64,000 bases of DNA from Tunturiibacter gelidiferens. Lineage in GTDB: Bacteria > Acidobacteriota > Terriglobia > Terriglobales > Acidobacteriaceae. The position numbers were made by a program, and so were the translations under genes. Shown here piece after piece: positions 9,905 to 18,449 of this stretch. A model generated the notes under the pieces. The model did no database searches, was not told the DNA's origin, and was given only the letters and a program-made list of their open reading frames with translations. Location of the stretch: the NCBI RefSeq assembly GCF_013410115.1, contig NZ_JACCCV010000002.1:1116001-1180000 (forward strand). The letters run 5' to 3'. The first letter of the stretch is position 1. Every line of letters starts with the position of its first letter.

Positions 9905-11824
9905 CTACTTCTTTCGACGAGATGCAGATTCCGCCGCAGCATTCTGCTCAGGCCGCCACAAACCCGACATCGCAAAAGCAGAATGTATTAACGCAATGTG
10001 CGATAACGCCTGGGGGAAGTTCCCCACCATCCGCTTTCCAATAGGATCGTACTCCTCCGACAACAGCCCAACGTCGTTGCGCAGCGCAAGCAGTCGTTCA
10101 AACATCGCCTTCGCATCTTCCTTTCGCCCGATCAGCCACAAGTTCGTAACCAGCCAGAAGCTGCAAGCCAGAAATGCGCCTTCACCTCCTGCAAGCCCAT
10201 CCTTCGTCTTCTTGGTATCGTACCGTTCCACGAAGCCGTCCTTCATCAGCCGTCTCTCGATCGCCTCCACCGTGCCAATAATCCGCGGATCATCCATCGG
10301 CAAAAATCCCACCAGCCCAATTCGCAGACACGAGGCGTCGAGCTGTTTCGATCCATACGACTGCACAAAGCTGTTCAACTTCTTATCAAACCCCTTCTTA
10401 CATATCTCCCGATGCAACATCTCGCGGTTCTTCTTCCATCGCTTGACGTCACCCTTCCCATCGAACTGCTCGTGATGCCTAATCGCCCGATCAAGCGCCA
10501 CCCACGCCATCACCTTCGAGTGAGTAAAGTGTTGCGCACCGCCGCGTGTCTCCCAGATCCCTTCATCAGGGTTCGGCCACACCTTGCACAGATGATCGAT
10601 CAGTGCCGCCTGCACCGACGCCGCCGACACACGTATCTCGTCTTCAGCCTGCGGAACCCTCGACAGAGCCGACGAAACCTCACCAAAGACGTCCAGCTGA
10701 AACTGATCCACCGCCGCATTCCCGATCCGAACCGGACTCGAATTCTCATAACCGGGCAGCCAGTCTGCCTGCCACTCCACCAGCTGCCGCTCGCCGCAGA
10801 TGCCATAGATCGTCTGCACCTGATCGGGTGCCCCGGCGATGGCGCGCAGCAACCACTTACGCCACTCCACCGCCTCGTCCACATAACTGGCCTGCATCAA
10901 AATCAGCAACGTAAACGCCGTGTCGCGCAGCCAGCAATAGCGATAGTCCCAGTTGCGCGCCCCGCCAATCCTCTCCGGCAACGAGGTCGTTACAGCCGCC
11001 ACAATCCCCCCCGACGGTCGATACGTCATCGCCTTCAAAGTAATCAGCGAACGCTCCACCGCCTCCGCGTAAGGCCCGGCGTACGCATTCTTCCGGCTCC
11101 ACTTGCTCCAGAACCTCTGCGTCTCCGCAAACGCTTTATCCACCGAGAGCTCAGGTGGACTCTTCTCTAGAGACGAAGAACTGGTCAGCGTAAAACTCAT
11201 CGTCTCGCCCTTACGCACCGTGAAGTCGCTCCGCGTCGTCATGCCTTCTCCACGCAATCGCGCCTTCGTTCTCAGCGTAACCATGTCCATGCCGGCGATC
11301 GCCCGCAACCCGTCCGCCGTGCGCGTCACCCAGGGAATCGTCCGTCCGTAATCAAACCGGATCGCCAGATCCATCTGCATCGATACCCTGCCGCGAATGC
11401 CACGCACGATCCGCACAACATGAGAGTGCCTCTCGCGCGGCGGCATAAAGTCGATCAGGCACACCTCTCCCTCCCTCGTCTCAAAAGTAGTCTCAACGAT
11501 CAACGTGTGCCCTTCGTACTCCCGCCTCGTCGCCTTCACCTTACCCTTCGGTACGATCTGCCAGAAGCCGTGATCCCGCGTCCCCAGCAGCGCCGCAAAG
11601 CAAGCAGCAGACGAGAAGGTGGGCCAGCATAACCAGTCGATCGACCCCTCTTTCGACACCAGCGCCGCAGTCTCGCAGTCCCCCATCATCGCGTAGTCTT
11701 CAATCCTCTCCCCATGTAACGCCCCGTGCAACGCCCCATGCGCCGCCCCGTCTACAGCACCATGCAACTTGCCTGCGACTTTCTTCTTCGCCTTCGCCAC
11801 AAAACCTCCAACTTGCCGGTGCAT
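9905..11824 (-). CDS. Glycoside hydrolase family 15 protein (glucoamylase/trehalase type)
   Basis: A GH15 enzyme of 639 residues. The N-terminal beta-sandwich domain (YAMMGDCETAALVSKEGSIDWLCWP) is followed by the alpha/alpha barrel with ARNWDYRYCWLRDTAFTL, GICGERQLVEW, the catalytic acid in GIWETRGG (near residue 423) and the base region LLSEEYDP (near 590). Bacterial members hydrolyse either alpha-1,4-glucan ends or trehalose, and the sequence alone does not decide. Being first in the operon with treY and treZ, it may trim glucans or recycle trehalose. An odd feature is the N-terminus, a basic stretch followed by tandem HGA-type repeats (AAHGALHGALHGE, residues about 22-38), absent from most homologues. 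A start after this repeat cannot be excluded. Confidence 0.88.
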   Translation of the reverse strand: MHRQVGGFVAKAKKKVAGKLHGAVDGAAHGALHGALHGERIEDYAMMGDCETAALVSKEGSIDWLCWPTFSSAACFAALLGTRDHGFWQIVPKGKVKATRREYEGHTLIVETTFETREGEVCLIDFMPPRERHSHVVRIVRGIRGRVSMQMDLAIRFDYGRTIPWVTRTADGLRAIAGMDMVTLRTKARLRGEGMTTRSDFTVRKGETMSFTLTSSSSLEKSPPELSVDKAFAETQRFWSKWSRKNAYAGPYAEAVERSLITLKAMTYRPSGGIVAAVTTSLPERIGGARNWDYRYCWLRDTAFTLLILMQASYVDEAVEWRKWLLRAIAGAPDQVQTIYGICGERQLVEWQADWLPGYENSSPVRIGNAAVDQFQLDVFGEVSSALSRVPQAEDEIRVSAASVQAALIDHLCKVWPNPDEGIWETRGGAQHFTHSKVMAWVALDRAIRHHEQFDGKGDVKRWKKNREMLHREICKKGFDKKLNSFVQSYGSKQLDASCLRIGLVGFLPMDDPRIIGTVEAIERRLMKDGFVERYDTKKTKDGLAGGEGAFLACSFWLVTNLWLIGRKEDAKAMFERLLALRNDVGLLSEEYDPIGKRMVGNFPQALSHIALIHSAFAMSGLWRPEQNAAAESASRRKK

Positions 11825-12121
11825 TCAGCCCGCCTACAACCACTTACGCCACACCCGGCATCTCTTTCAGGAATGGATTTAACCCATCAGATGCGCAACA
11901 CCGCGACCCCAAGGCAAGGCAATGAAGTATGCCAGCGAAATTACCCTTCGAGCAACCGGGCCCGTGAAAAATCTTTCGCCGCTGCCACCCTTGCTCTCGC
12001 GCAGCCTCAGAATCGGCAGTACACTCACGGCAGGAACGCCTCTTCAGACGATAAGTACCTTCCGGCAGATATCGACAACCTGAGGCGCCGCTAACCGAAC
12101 CGAGAAAGTCCACATCGCACG
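11825..12121. other. Divergent intergenic region
   Basis: About 300 bp separate the minus-strand trehalose operon from the plus-strand glycosyltransferase-like gene, so both promoters should be here. I see no open frame with coding character and no clear palindromic operator. Confidence 0.4.
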
Positions 12122-13333
12122 ATGGCCTCCGCGCAGACAAATATCGACCTTACCTCGGACGCCATGAACCCGACGCCCGCGACGACCGCAACCAGCAGCA
12201 TGCTCGTTAGCCTGGTTCCCCTCTCTCAAGAGGCCTTCGAAATCACGCTCTCAAACCTTGCCCTCGCGTTTCCAAACGAAACGGTCCTCGTCGCCACCCC
12301 GGACACCGCGCCTCAGCTCTCCTCCGGCAGCCCCTTGCGCCTCATCCCCTACACCCCCACCGCCGTCTCTGCGACCCCCTGGGTCCTCACCGCAGCCGAC
12401 TATCTCAACACCTACAAACTCGCGCAGGAAAACCGCGCCACCAGCTGCCTCCTTCTCGGCGCCGAATGCCAGTCTCTGCATCCCGAGACCATCCGCGCTC
12501 TAGCCCAATCCACTCTCACCAGCGACCTCTCCGTCGCGCACTACGAACTCGGCCCCCGCGAAGGCCTCGTCAACTCCGCGATGCTCTACCCCGTCACCCG
12601 CGCCCTCTTCGGCACCCGCCCGCGCTACCCCCTCGCCATCGACCTCGGCCTCTCCCTTCGCATGGCCGGCCGTCTCGCCGCCACAGCACAGCGCTTCACC
12701 GCCACAGCACAGGACGACTCCTTGCTCTGGCCCCTCGCGGAAGCAGCAAACGCCAACTTCACAGTCGCCGAGGTAGAGGTCACCCCTCGCGCCATCCCTC
12801 AACCCGCGAATCGCGACCTCAACAGCCTCCTCGCCCACATCACCGGCTCATTCTTCGCCGACGTCGACGCCAAAGCCTCCTTCTGGCAGCGTGCCCGCGG
12901 CACCCAACCCGCACAGCCCCTTCCGCAAACCGCTCACGTCGCCGAGCCGCCCGAAACCGCACCCATGCTCGAGGCCTTCCGTCTCGCCTACACCAACCTC
13001 CACGAGATCTGGTCCCTGGTCCTTCCGCCCAACTCGCTCCTCGGCCTCAAGAAACTCTCCATGCTCCAACCGGAAAACTTCCGCATGCCCGATAATCTCT
13101 GGGCTCGCATCGTCTACGACTTCATCCTCGCCTACCGCCTGCGCACCATCAACCGCGGTCACCTTCTCGGCGCGCTCACCCCGCTCTATCTCGCCTGGGT
13201 TGCCTCTCATCTCACCTTGATCAGCACGGGCACGCCCCCCGAAAAGCACATTCAGGATCTCGCCGTAGCTTTTGAAACCGACAAACCCTATCTCGTATCA
13301 CGCTGGCGCTGGCCCGACCGCTTCAACCCATAG
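12122..13333 (+). CDS. Glycosyltransferase-like protein of the mannosylglycerate-synthase type, active-site motif altered
   Basis: A soluble protein of 403 residues. Its second half resembles GT-A glycosyltransferases related to mannosyl- or glucosylglycerate synthases: NSAMLYPVTRALFGTRPRYPLAIDLGLS, then MPDNLWARIVYDF and HLLGALTPLYLAWVASHL are typical segments. The segment that normally holds the metal-binding DxD (a VDSD-like strand before SITPEWI) reads LLLGAECQSLHPETI here, without DxD. The N-terminal nucleotide-binding strand is also weak. It may be a degenerate, non-catalytic or differently acting relative. The gene is followed 76 bp downstream by a small MscS-like gene, a pairing that suits compatible-solute or turgor control, though this is inference. 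The start ATG at 12122 has no clear ribosome site; Met15 is an alternative. Confidence 0.6.
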   Translation: MASAQTNIDLTSDAMNPTPATTATSSMLVSLVPLSQEAFEITLSNLALAFPNETVLVATPDTAPQLSSGSPLRLIPYTPTAVSATPWVLTAADYLNTYKLAQENRATSCLLLGAECQSLHPETIRALAQSTLTSDLSVAHYELGPREGLVNSAMLYPVTRALFGTRPRYPLAIDLGLSLRMAGRLAATAQRFTATAQDDSLLWPLAEAANANFTVAEVEVTPRAIPQPANRDLNSLLAHITGSFFADVDAKASFWQRARGTQPAQPLPQTAHVAEPPETAPMLEAFRLAYTNLHEIWSLVLPPNSLLGLKKLSMLQPENFRMPDNLWARIVYDFILAYRLRTINRGHLLGALTPLYLAWVASHLTLISTGTPPEKHIQDLAVAFETDKPYLVSRWRWPDRFNP

Positions 13334-13409
13334 AGAAAGCACTTCAGCAAAAATCTCTAACCGAACGGCAAATCAAAATAGGCCAGCAAACCCGTAAGGA
13401 GACCCTCTC

Positions 13410-14156
13410 ATGTGGCAACAAGTCGAACAGGCACTCCGCCAATCCGCCCAGCAGGTCCTCTACAAGCTGGCGAGCTTTCTCCCGGCCCTTATCGCCCTTC
13501 TTCTCGCCCTCGTCATCATGACCGCCATCGGCATGGGCCTCGCCGCACTCCTTCGCCGCTCGCTCACCGCCGCCAAGTTCGACGAGCGCCTCGCCCGCAA
13601 CTCCTCCGCCACCATCTCCGACTGGTCTCCCGCCCATAGCCCGACAGCCCTCCTCGCCCGCGTCGTCTTCTGGGGATGCGTCGCCATCGGCTGCTTCATC
13701 GGCATCTCCGCCTTCGACGCCGCCTTCCCCGGCGAATCCCAGATCTCCCTCTTCGTTCTCCCCTACCTCACCCACTCCATCGGAGCCGTTCTCCTGCTCA
13801 TCGCCGGCACCCTCATCGCCCGCTTCCTCGAACGCTCCGTCCTCATCGGAGCCGTCAACGCCAAGCTCCAGTACGCCCGCTTCCTCTCTCTCGGCATCAA
13901 GTGGCTCGTCCTGGTCCTCACCGCCGCCATGGTCCTCGACCACCTCCAGATCGGCGGCGCCGTCGTCGAACTCGCCTTCGGAATCCTCTTCGGCGGCATC
14001 GTCCTCACCCTCGCTCTCGCCGTCGGTCTCGGCTCCCGCGACATCGTCAGCCGCTCTCTCGAACGCAGCGCCGACCTTCGCTCCAACCTCGACCCCATCC
14101 CCGGCGATCCCGACTTCAAATCCTCCGCACCCACCGAACCCCTGCGTCACTTCTAA
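13410..14156 (+). CDS. Small mechanosensitive-channel-like membrane protein (conserved TM-helix family)
   Basis: A membrane protein of 248 residues with four or five hydrophobic helices: about residues 21-45, 87-108, 125-147, 160-182 and 190-210. The paired helices with LARVVFWGCVAIGCF and LGIKWLVLVLTAAMVLDHLQIGG, and the ending FGGIVLTLALAVGLGSRDIVSR, are characteristic of the conserved TM_helix proteins that resemble the pore region of MscS channels. A cytoplasmic vestibule domain is absent; the protein ends in a short polar tail. The ribosome site AAGGAG lies just before the ATG. It probably sits with the upstream glycosyltransferase-like gene in one transcript. Channel activity is inferred, not shown. 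Confidence 0.75.
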   Translation: MWQQVEQALRQSAQQVLYKLASFLPALIALLLALVIMTAIGMGLAALLRRSLTAAKFDERLARNSSATISDWSPAHSPTALLARVVFWGCVAIGCFIGISAFDAAFPGESQISLFVLPYLTHSIGAVLLLIAGTLIARFLERSVLIGAVNAKLQYARFLSLGIKWLVLVLTAAMVLDHLQIGGAVVELAFGILFGGIVLTLALAVGLGSRDIVSRSLERSADLRSNLDPIPGDPDFKSSAPTEPLRHF

Positions 14157-14204
14157 AGCAAATTTCCTGTTGCTATAGAGGTGTTCTACCGCTCATTTTT
14201 GTTG

Positions 14205-14247
14205 TCATTCCGCACCCTGAGCGAAGCCGAAGGGGGAGGAATCTGCT
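14205..14247 (+). repeat. Dispersed GAGCGAAGC-type palindromic repeat
   Basis: A copy of the dispersed motif TCATTCCG...GAGCGAAGC...GAGGAATCTGC, whose ends (ATTCC and GGAAT) pair. Related copies occur at 18174, 19391, 19487, 19730 and 19917. It sits in the 345-bp gap before the S53 peptidase gene; the rest of that gap holds no gene that I can support. A long reading frame running through this gap into the peptidase is an accident of the repeat. Confidence 0.6.
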
Positions 14248-14501
14248 TTTGCCCTCCGTTCGGTATCCTCTACGTCAACTCGAAATTTGCTCCAGTTCAA
14301 TCGAGCCACACCCCCACACGCGCTCGTCCGAAGACGGCGATACGATCCTTCACGTCTGCGCACTATCCCGCAGGCGTCGCGAATTTTCATCTCCAACAGC
14401 TTCCTTCCTCCACGGAGCAGGCATACTATTGGTCTTCGCGAAACTCGCCACCTAATCCGGCCCCTCACACAAATTCATCCCCAAATTTCGAGGACCATTC
14501 A

Positions 14502-16271
14502 ATGGCAACCAAAAAGACATCCACTCCCCACATCTCAGCCTCCCCCCGCACCGTACTTCCCGGCAGCGAAAAATCTGCCTTCGTGCAAACCGCCGGCGAA
14601 AAGCCCGCGCCCTCCGGCACAAAGATCACCGTCTCGGTCGTCGTCCGCCGCAAGGCCCCTCTCAAAGTCGCCAACCGCCTCGGCAAGCAGCGCCTCACCC
14701 ACGCCCAATACAGAAAGACTCACGGAGCCGACCCCGCCGCCGTCAAACTCGTCCGCACCTTTGCCAAAGAGTTCGGCCTCACCGTCGCACCCGACACGCC
14801 CGGCCCCGAGCGCCGCACCATCAAGCTCACCGGCACCGTCGCCGCCATGCAGAAGGCCTTCGGCGTCACCCTCGTCCACAAAACTCACGACGGCACCACC
14901 TACCGCGTCCGCGAGGGCAGCATCACCCTCCCCACCGACCTCGTCGGCCCCGTCGAAGCCGTCCTCGGCCTCGACAACCGCCCCCAGGCACAGCCCCACT
15001 TTCGCATCGCAGGCGAAGCCGGCGACCTCACCGCCAACATCGCCCAGGCCGGAGGCTTCGCCCATCCCCACGCCTCCGGCACCAGCATCTCCTATACCCC
15101 GCCTCAGATCGCCGCGCTCTACCAGTTCCCGCCCAACGCCTCCGCCGCAGGCCAGACCATCGGCATCATCGAGCTAGGCGGAGGCTACAAAACCACCGAC
15201 CTCACCGCCTACTTCAAAACCCTCGGCCAGAAAACCCCCAGCGTCAAAACCGTCTCCGTCGACGGCGGCAAAAACAGCCCCACCAACGCCAACAGCGCCG
15301 ACGGCGAGGTCATGCTCGACATCGAAGTCGCCGCATCCGTCGCCCCAGGCGCCAGCATCGTCGTCTACTTCGCCCCCAACACCGACCAGGGTTTCATCGA
15401 CGCCATCGCCACCGCCGTCCATGACACCACCAACAAACCCAGCGTCATCTCCATCAGCTGGGGCGGCCCCGAGTCTAGCTGGACCACCCAGTCCCTCAAC
15501 GCCCTCGACGCCGCCTGCCAGTCCGCCGCCGCCCTCGGCATCACCATCACCGTAGCCTCCGGCGACAACGGCTCCACCGACGGCCTCACCGACGGCAGCA
15601 ACCACGTAGACTTCCCCGCCTCCAGCCCCCACGTCCTCGCCTGCGGAGGAACCAAACTCATCGGCACCGGCTCCTCCATCAACTCCGAGGTCGTCTGGAA
15701 CGAAATCGCCAACAACGAAGGCGCAACCGGAGGCGGCGTCAGCAACTTCTTCCCACTCCCCACCTGGCAGGCCAACGCAGGCGTCCCCGCCCCCACCAAC
15801 TCCGCAGGCGGCCGAGGCGTCCCCGACGTCTCCGGCGACGCCGACCCCTCCACCGGCTACATCATCCGCGTCGACGGCAAGACCCTGCCCATCGGCGGCA
15901 CCAGCGCCGTAGCTCCTCTCTGGGCCGGCCTCATCGCCGTAGCTAACGCACAGAACGGAACTACTGCAGGCTTCATTCAACCCGCCATCTACGCCGCCAA
16001 AGGCGCCGCCGCCTTCAACGACATCACCTCCGGCACCAACTACTCCGGCTCTCCCACAGGCTTCACCGCCGGCCCCGGCTGGGACGCCTGCACCGGCCTC
16101 GGCTCCCCCATCGGCACAAAGCTCATCGCCGTCGTCAACCCCTCATCTACCAGCACCTCGAAGGGTGGAAAGAGCAAGGGCAGCAAGAAAAAGCCCGTCC
16201 GCACGCGCCCGGCACGCAAGCCGCACGCCGCAACCAACCGGCGCAAAGCCGCTGCCGGCAAACGTCGATAA
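14502..16271 (+). CDS. Kumamolisin/sedolisin-type S53 peptidase
   Basis: An acid serine-carboxyl peptidase of 589 residues. The pro-domain (residues about 45-170, e.g. LTHAQYRKTHGADPAAV and MQKAFGVTLV) is followed by the subtilisin-fold catalytic domain. The triad is visible: Glu269 and Asp273 in GEVMLDIEV, Ser468 in GGTSAVAPLWAGL, with Asp355 in ASGDNGS for the oxyanion site; the spacing fits kumamolisin. The calcium site is represented by FNDITSGTN and the GWDACTGLGSP end. I chose ATG 14502 because AGGA precedes it and the pro-domain follows directly. No classical signal peptide is seen. A Lys/Arg-rich tail of about 40 residues follows the catalytic domain and is unusual. Such enzymes degrade protein at low pH, fitting an acid soil organism. 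Confidence 0.92.
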   Translation: MATKKTSTPHISASPRTVLPGSEKSAFVQTAGEKPAPSGTKITVSVVVRRKAPLKVANRLGKQRLTHAQYRKTHGADPAAVKLVRTFAKEFGLTVAPDTPGPERRTIKLTGTVAAMQKAFGVTLVHKTHDGTTYRVREGSITLPTDLVGPVEAVLGLDNRPQAQPHFRIAGEAGDLTANIAQAGGFAHPHASGTSISYTPPQIAALYQFPPNASAAGQTIGIIELGGGYKTTDLTAYFKTLGQKTPSVKTVSVDGGKNSPTNANSADGEVMLDIEVAASVAPGASIVVYFAPNTDQGFIDAIATAVHDTTNKPSVISISWGGPESSWTTQSLNALDAACQSAAALGITITVASGDNGSTDGLTDGSNHVDFPASSPHVLACGGTKLIGTGSSINSEVVWNEIANNEGATGGGVSNFFPLPTWQANAGVPAPTNSAGGRGVPDVSGDADPSTGYIIRVDGKTLPIGGTSAVAPLWAGLIAVANAQNGTTAGFIQPAIYAAKGAAAFNDITSGTNYSGSPTGFTAGPGWDACTGLGSPIGTKLIAVVNPSSTSTSKGGKSKGSKKKPVRTRPARKPHAATNRRKAAAGKRR

Positions 16272-16279
16272 CTCTAAAA

Positions 16280-16312
16280 CCCTCCGCCCGGAATCGATCC
16301 CCAGGCGGAGGG
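16280..16312. terminator. Bidirectional-type hairpin terminator
   Basis: CCCTCCGCC (16280-16288) pairs perfectly with GGCGGAGGG (16304-16312) across a 15-base loop, between two convergent genes. On the minus strand the stem is followed by TTTTAGAG, so it fits an intrinsic terminator for the SnoaL-like gene best; it may also stop the peptidase transcript. Confidence 0.7.
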
Positions 16313-16317
16313 AGCAA

Positions 16318-16689
16318 CTACTGGCCCATGTCGTAGAAGAACTCTTCGTAGACCACCTTGCCGCCCACAACCTTGTACACCGCAACCTCTTCCATCACGA
16401 ACCGCCGGCTCTGCGGTTTGAACGTCACATCCAGTTTGAAGGTGCAGGTAAAGTGCGAGCCGGCGACCAGAGGTCCCTCGACCGTACAGGAGTGAACCTC
16501 ATGGTTTGTCGCCCACCACTCGCCCTTGGCTTTGACCGCCTCCAGTCCTTTGGACTCGCGCGATCCTCCCGGAGGCGCTCCCGCCTCCATGCTCACGATG
16601 TCCTCGCCGTATAGGCTCTCGGTTGCCTCCTTAAATTTGCCTTCCCGGCAAAGCTTCACCAACTTGTCGGCCAATTCCTGCGTCGTCAT
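16318..16689 (-). CDS. SnoaL-like / NTF2-fold domain protein
   Basis: A single-domain protein of 123 residues with the NTF2-like pattern: N-terminal helices (LADKLVKLCREGKFKEATESLYGEDIV) followed by alternating strands with KGLEAVKAKGEWW, EVHSCTVEGPLV, FTCTFKLDVTF and a final VVYEEFFYDMG. Members are small hydrolases, cyclases or stress proteins of diverse function, so no reaction can be assigned. The ribosome site AAGGAGACGCAC precedes the ATG. It stands alone between two convergently or separately transcribed genes. Confidence 0.8.
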   Translation of the reverse strand: MTTQELADKLVKLCREGKFKEATESLYGEDIVSMEAGAPPGGSRESKGLEAVKAKGEWWATNHEVHSCTVEGPLVAGSHFTCTFKLDVTFKPQSRRFVMEEVAVYKVVGGKVVYEEFFYDMGQ

Positions 16690-16864
16690 TGTGCGTCTCC
16701 TTTTCTAAAAACTGTGTATTCCAGACCCCGCCATCATAAGGCAAGAGGCGCACGGCTGTTCCTGGCAAACTCTGGACAGTACCTGCAACGCGAGGCCGCC
16801 CAGGATCCAGATCACAATCATCCTAAGCGGCCTCCATCACCACGCAACAGCCCCTACAACCCCG

Positions 16865-17971
16865 CTAGTTAGAAAGCAGAATCTGGCAGGCTTCCTTCAT
16901 CTCCTCCTGCTTCGTTTCTACCTCTTTATCATTCGTGCTCACAAAACCAAGTCCATGCGGACTCTTCATGCCGCTCACAATTGGCGTCAGCTGCCCGAAC
17001 TCCAGGTCCAGCCGTCCCACAAACCCCGGAGCCGCGCTTGAACCCGCAACTCCCGCCGAGTAAGCGGCGCCTGGACTAAAAACATCCTTGGTGATCTTGT
17101 ACGTGACGTTGGCAGGCTCATCTGACACCAGGAGGAAGCCATCGGTCGACGGCGCGAACAGCGTGTCATCCACCTGCGGCTGGCCATAGGGAGAGCTCAA
17201 CGGTATCTGGAGCGCACTCTGAGCCGTGCTCCCGGGATACCGCACCACAACCAACTCAGAGTCGCCCTGGCTGTCCAGCACAATATCTCCCAGCGGCGAT
17301 GTCGTCATCGAGTCAGGATCCTGGAGGTTCAACGTCACAGGCTGCCCGGTCAGGACGTTCTTTGCCGTTGCAGTGCCTTCCAACACCGGCGTCACCACCA
17401 CCAGCCCGCCTTCAATTTTTGCCTCGACGATAGCCGGCGCTGCGTTCGGATTATGAGCCGGATTGGAGGCGCTCAGATAGGTCTTGCCCTTCACGAAGGT
17501 GATGTCGTCATATCCGCCTCCCGCCGCGGGCGCAGCCGCAAAGGGAACCGTCTGTTTCACCCGCGTATCCGGATCGAAGATCACCAGACTTGGATTTGCA
17601 TCCTCATTTTGCATCACCCAAAGCTTGTGCGTGTAGGGGTTCAGCTTCAGACCGTCATTGTGTCCCTTCACCGAAAAGCTATAAACCATCTGCCCGGCCA
17701 GGTTATATTCGACGATCATGTTCGACTTTCCATCTGCGCCCGCGGGATCATTTCCATCGCCGTAGCCGATATAAACATGATCCTTGTAGACGGCGATCGA
17801 ATCGGGAGCGGTAAACTTCCCCTTGTATCCCCTTGCGAAGACGCTGACGTGGTAACCGTCAACAGCGGTAGGCGTGCTGGCCTGGCCAAACGCCGGGGCA
17901 ACGCTAAGCAGCATGGCGGCAGACGCAACAAGAGCATTGCGCGAGATCATTGGAAACAGTGCGGTAGACAT
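16865..17971 (-). CDS. Exported beta-propeller protein (NHL/SMP-30-like)
   Basis: A secreted or periplasmic protein of 368 residues. The signal peptide is MSTALFPMISRNALVASAAML, cut near AFGQA. Repeated blade-like segments follow: DSIAVYKDHVYIGYGDGND, NDGLKLNPYTHKLWV, DDITFVKGKTYLSAS, DSMTTSPLGDIVLDSQGD and SPHGLGFVS, as in gluconolactonase-like propellers. I chose ATG 17971, which has an excellent ribosome site (AGGAGGT) and starts the signal peptide; a longer frame lacks both. The C-terminus carries a short acidic helix. Ligand and reaction are unknown. The upstream 300 bp hold tandem repeats. Confidence 0.72.
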   Translation of the reverse strand: MSTALFPMISRNALVASAAMLLSVAPAFGQASTPTAVDGYHVSVFARGYKGKFTAPDSIAVYKDHVYIGYGDGNDPAGADGKSNMIVEYNLAGQMVYSFSVKGHNDGLKLNPYTHKLWVMQNEDANPSLVIFDPDTRVKQTVPFAAAPAAGGGYDDITFVKGKTYLSASNPAHNPNAAPAIVEAKIEGGLVVVTPVLEGTATAKNVLTGQPVTLNLQDPDSMTTSPLGDIVLDSQGDSELVVVRYPGSTAQSALQIPLSSPYGQPQVDDTLFAPSTDGFLLVSDEPANVTYKITKDVFSPGAAYSAGVAGSSAAPGFVGRLDLEFGQLTPIVSGMKSPHGLGFVSTNDKEVETKQEEMKEACQILLSN

Positions 17972-18173
17972 GGTGAAACCTCCTGAATCAACTAGGCGGA
18001 AGAGTTGGATGAAACAGAGAAAGCTACGTTCAAAGCGATACTCCTCCGATGGATGCAACGCAGTATGACCGCCAGATGAATTCTTCGTGACCCGTGTAGT
18101 CCTCTCAAAATTGCAAATCTCACCGCCTTCCGCCCGGTGTTCCCTCCTTGCCGTCGCTTTTGCCGTTCTTGTT

Positions 18174-18284
18174 GTCATCCCCGAAGGGGATCTGCGGTTG
18201 CTTTTGCCGTTGTTGTTGCTTTGCCGTTGTTGTTGCTTTGCCGTTGTCGTTGCTTTGCCGTTGTCGTTGCTTTTGCGGTCGTTG
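18174..18284 (+). repeat. Dispersed palindrome followed by a 17-bp tandem array
   Basis: A short dispersed palindrome (ATCCCC GAA GGGGAT CTGCGG) is followed at 18201-18284 by nearly five copies of a 17-18 bp unit, CTTTGCCGTTGTYGTTG. The whole 478-bp gap (17972-18449) between two divergent genes contains no supportable gene; the promoters of both exported proteins must flank this array. Confidence 0.75.
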
Positions 18285-18449
18285 CTATCTTTACCGTCAC
18301 TTCTTCTATTACTGTTATCTTCCTATTGCTTCTTCTGTTACCCCTCGCTCCCAGGGTTCCCTAAGCCACTACCCGACTCCCCACGACCACCCAAAAATCG
18401 TCTTCCGAACCGCAGCGCAGTCTCATCTCATGAGTAAACTAACCCCACC

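Noticed and set aside
13344-14150. Minus-strand frame opposite the MscS-like gene
   Set aside because: Extremely acidic (EDGAE-rich) composition typical of an antisense shadow; the plus-strand gene has clear transmembrane helices and a ribosome site.
14181-14501. 107-codon N-terminal extension of the S53 peptidase
   Set aside because: It translates a dispersed GAGCGAAGC repeat and has no ribosome site; the pro-domain starts properly at 14502.
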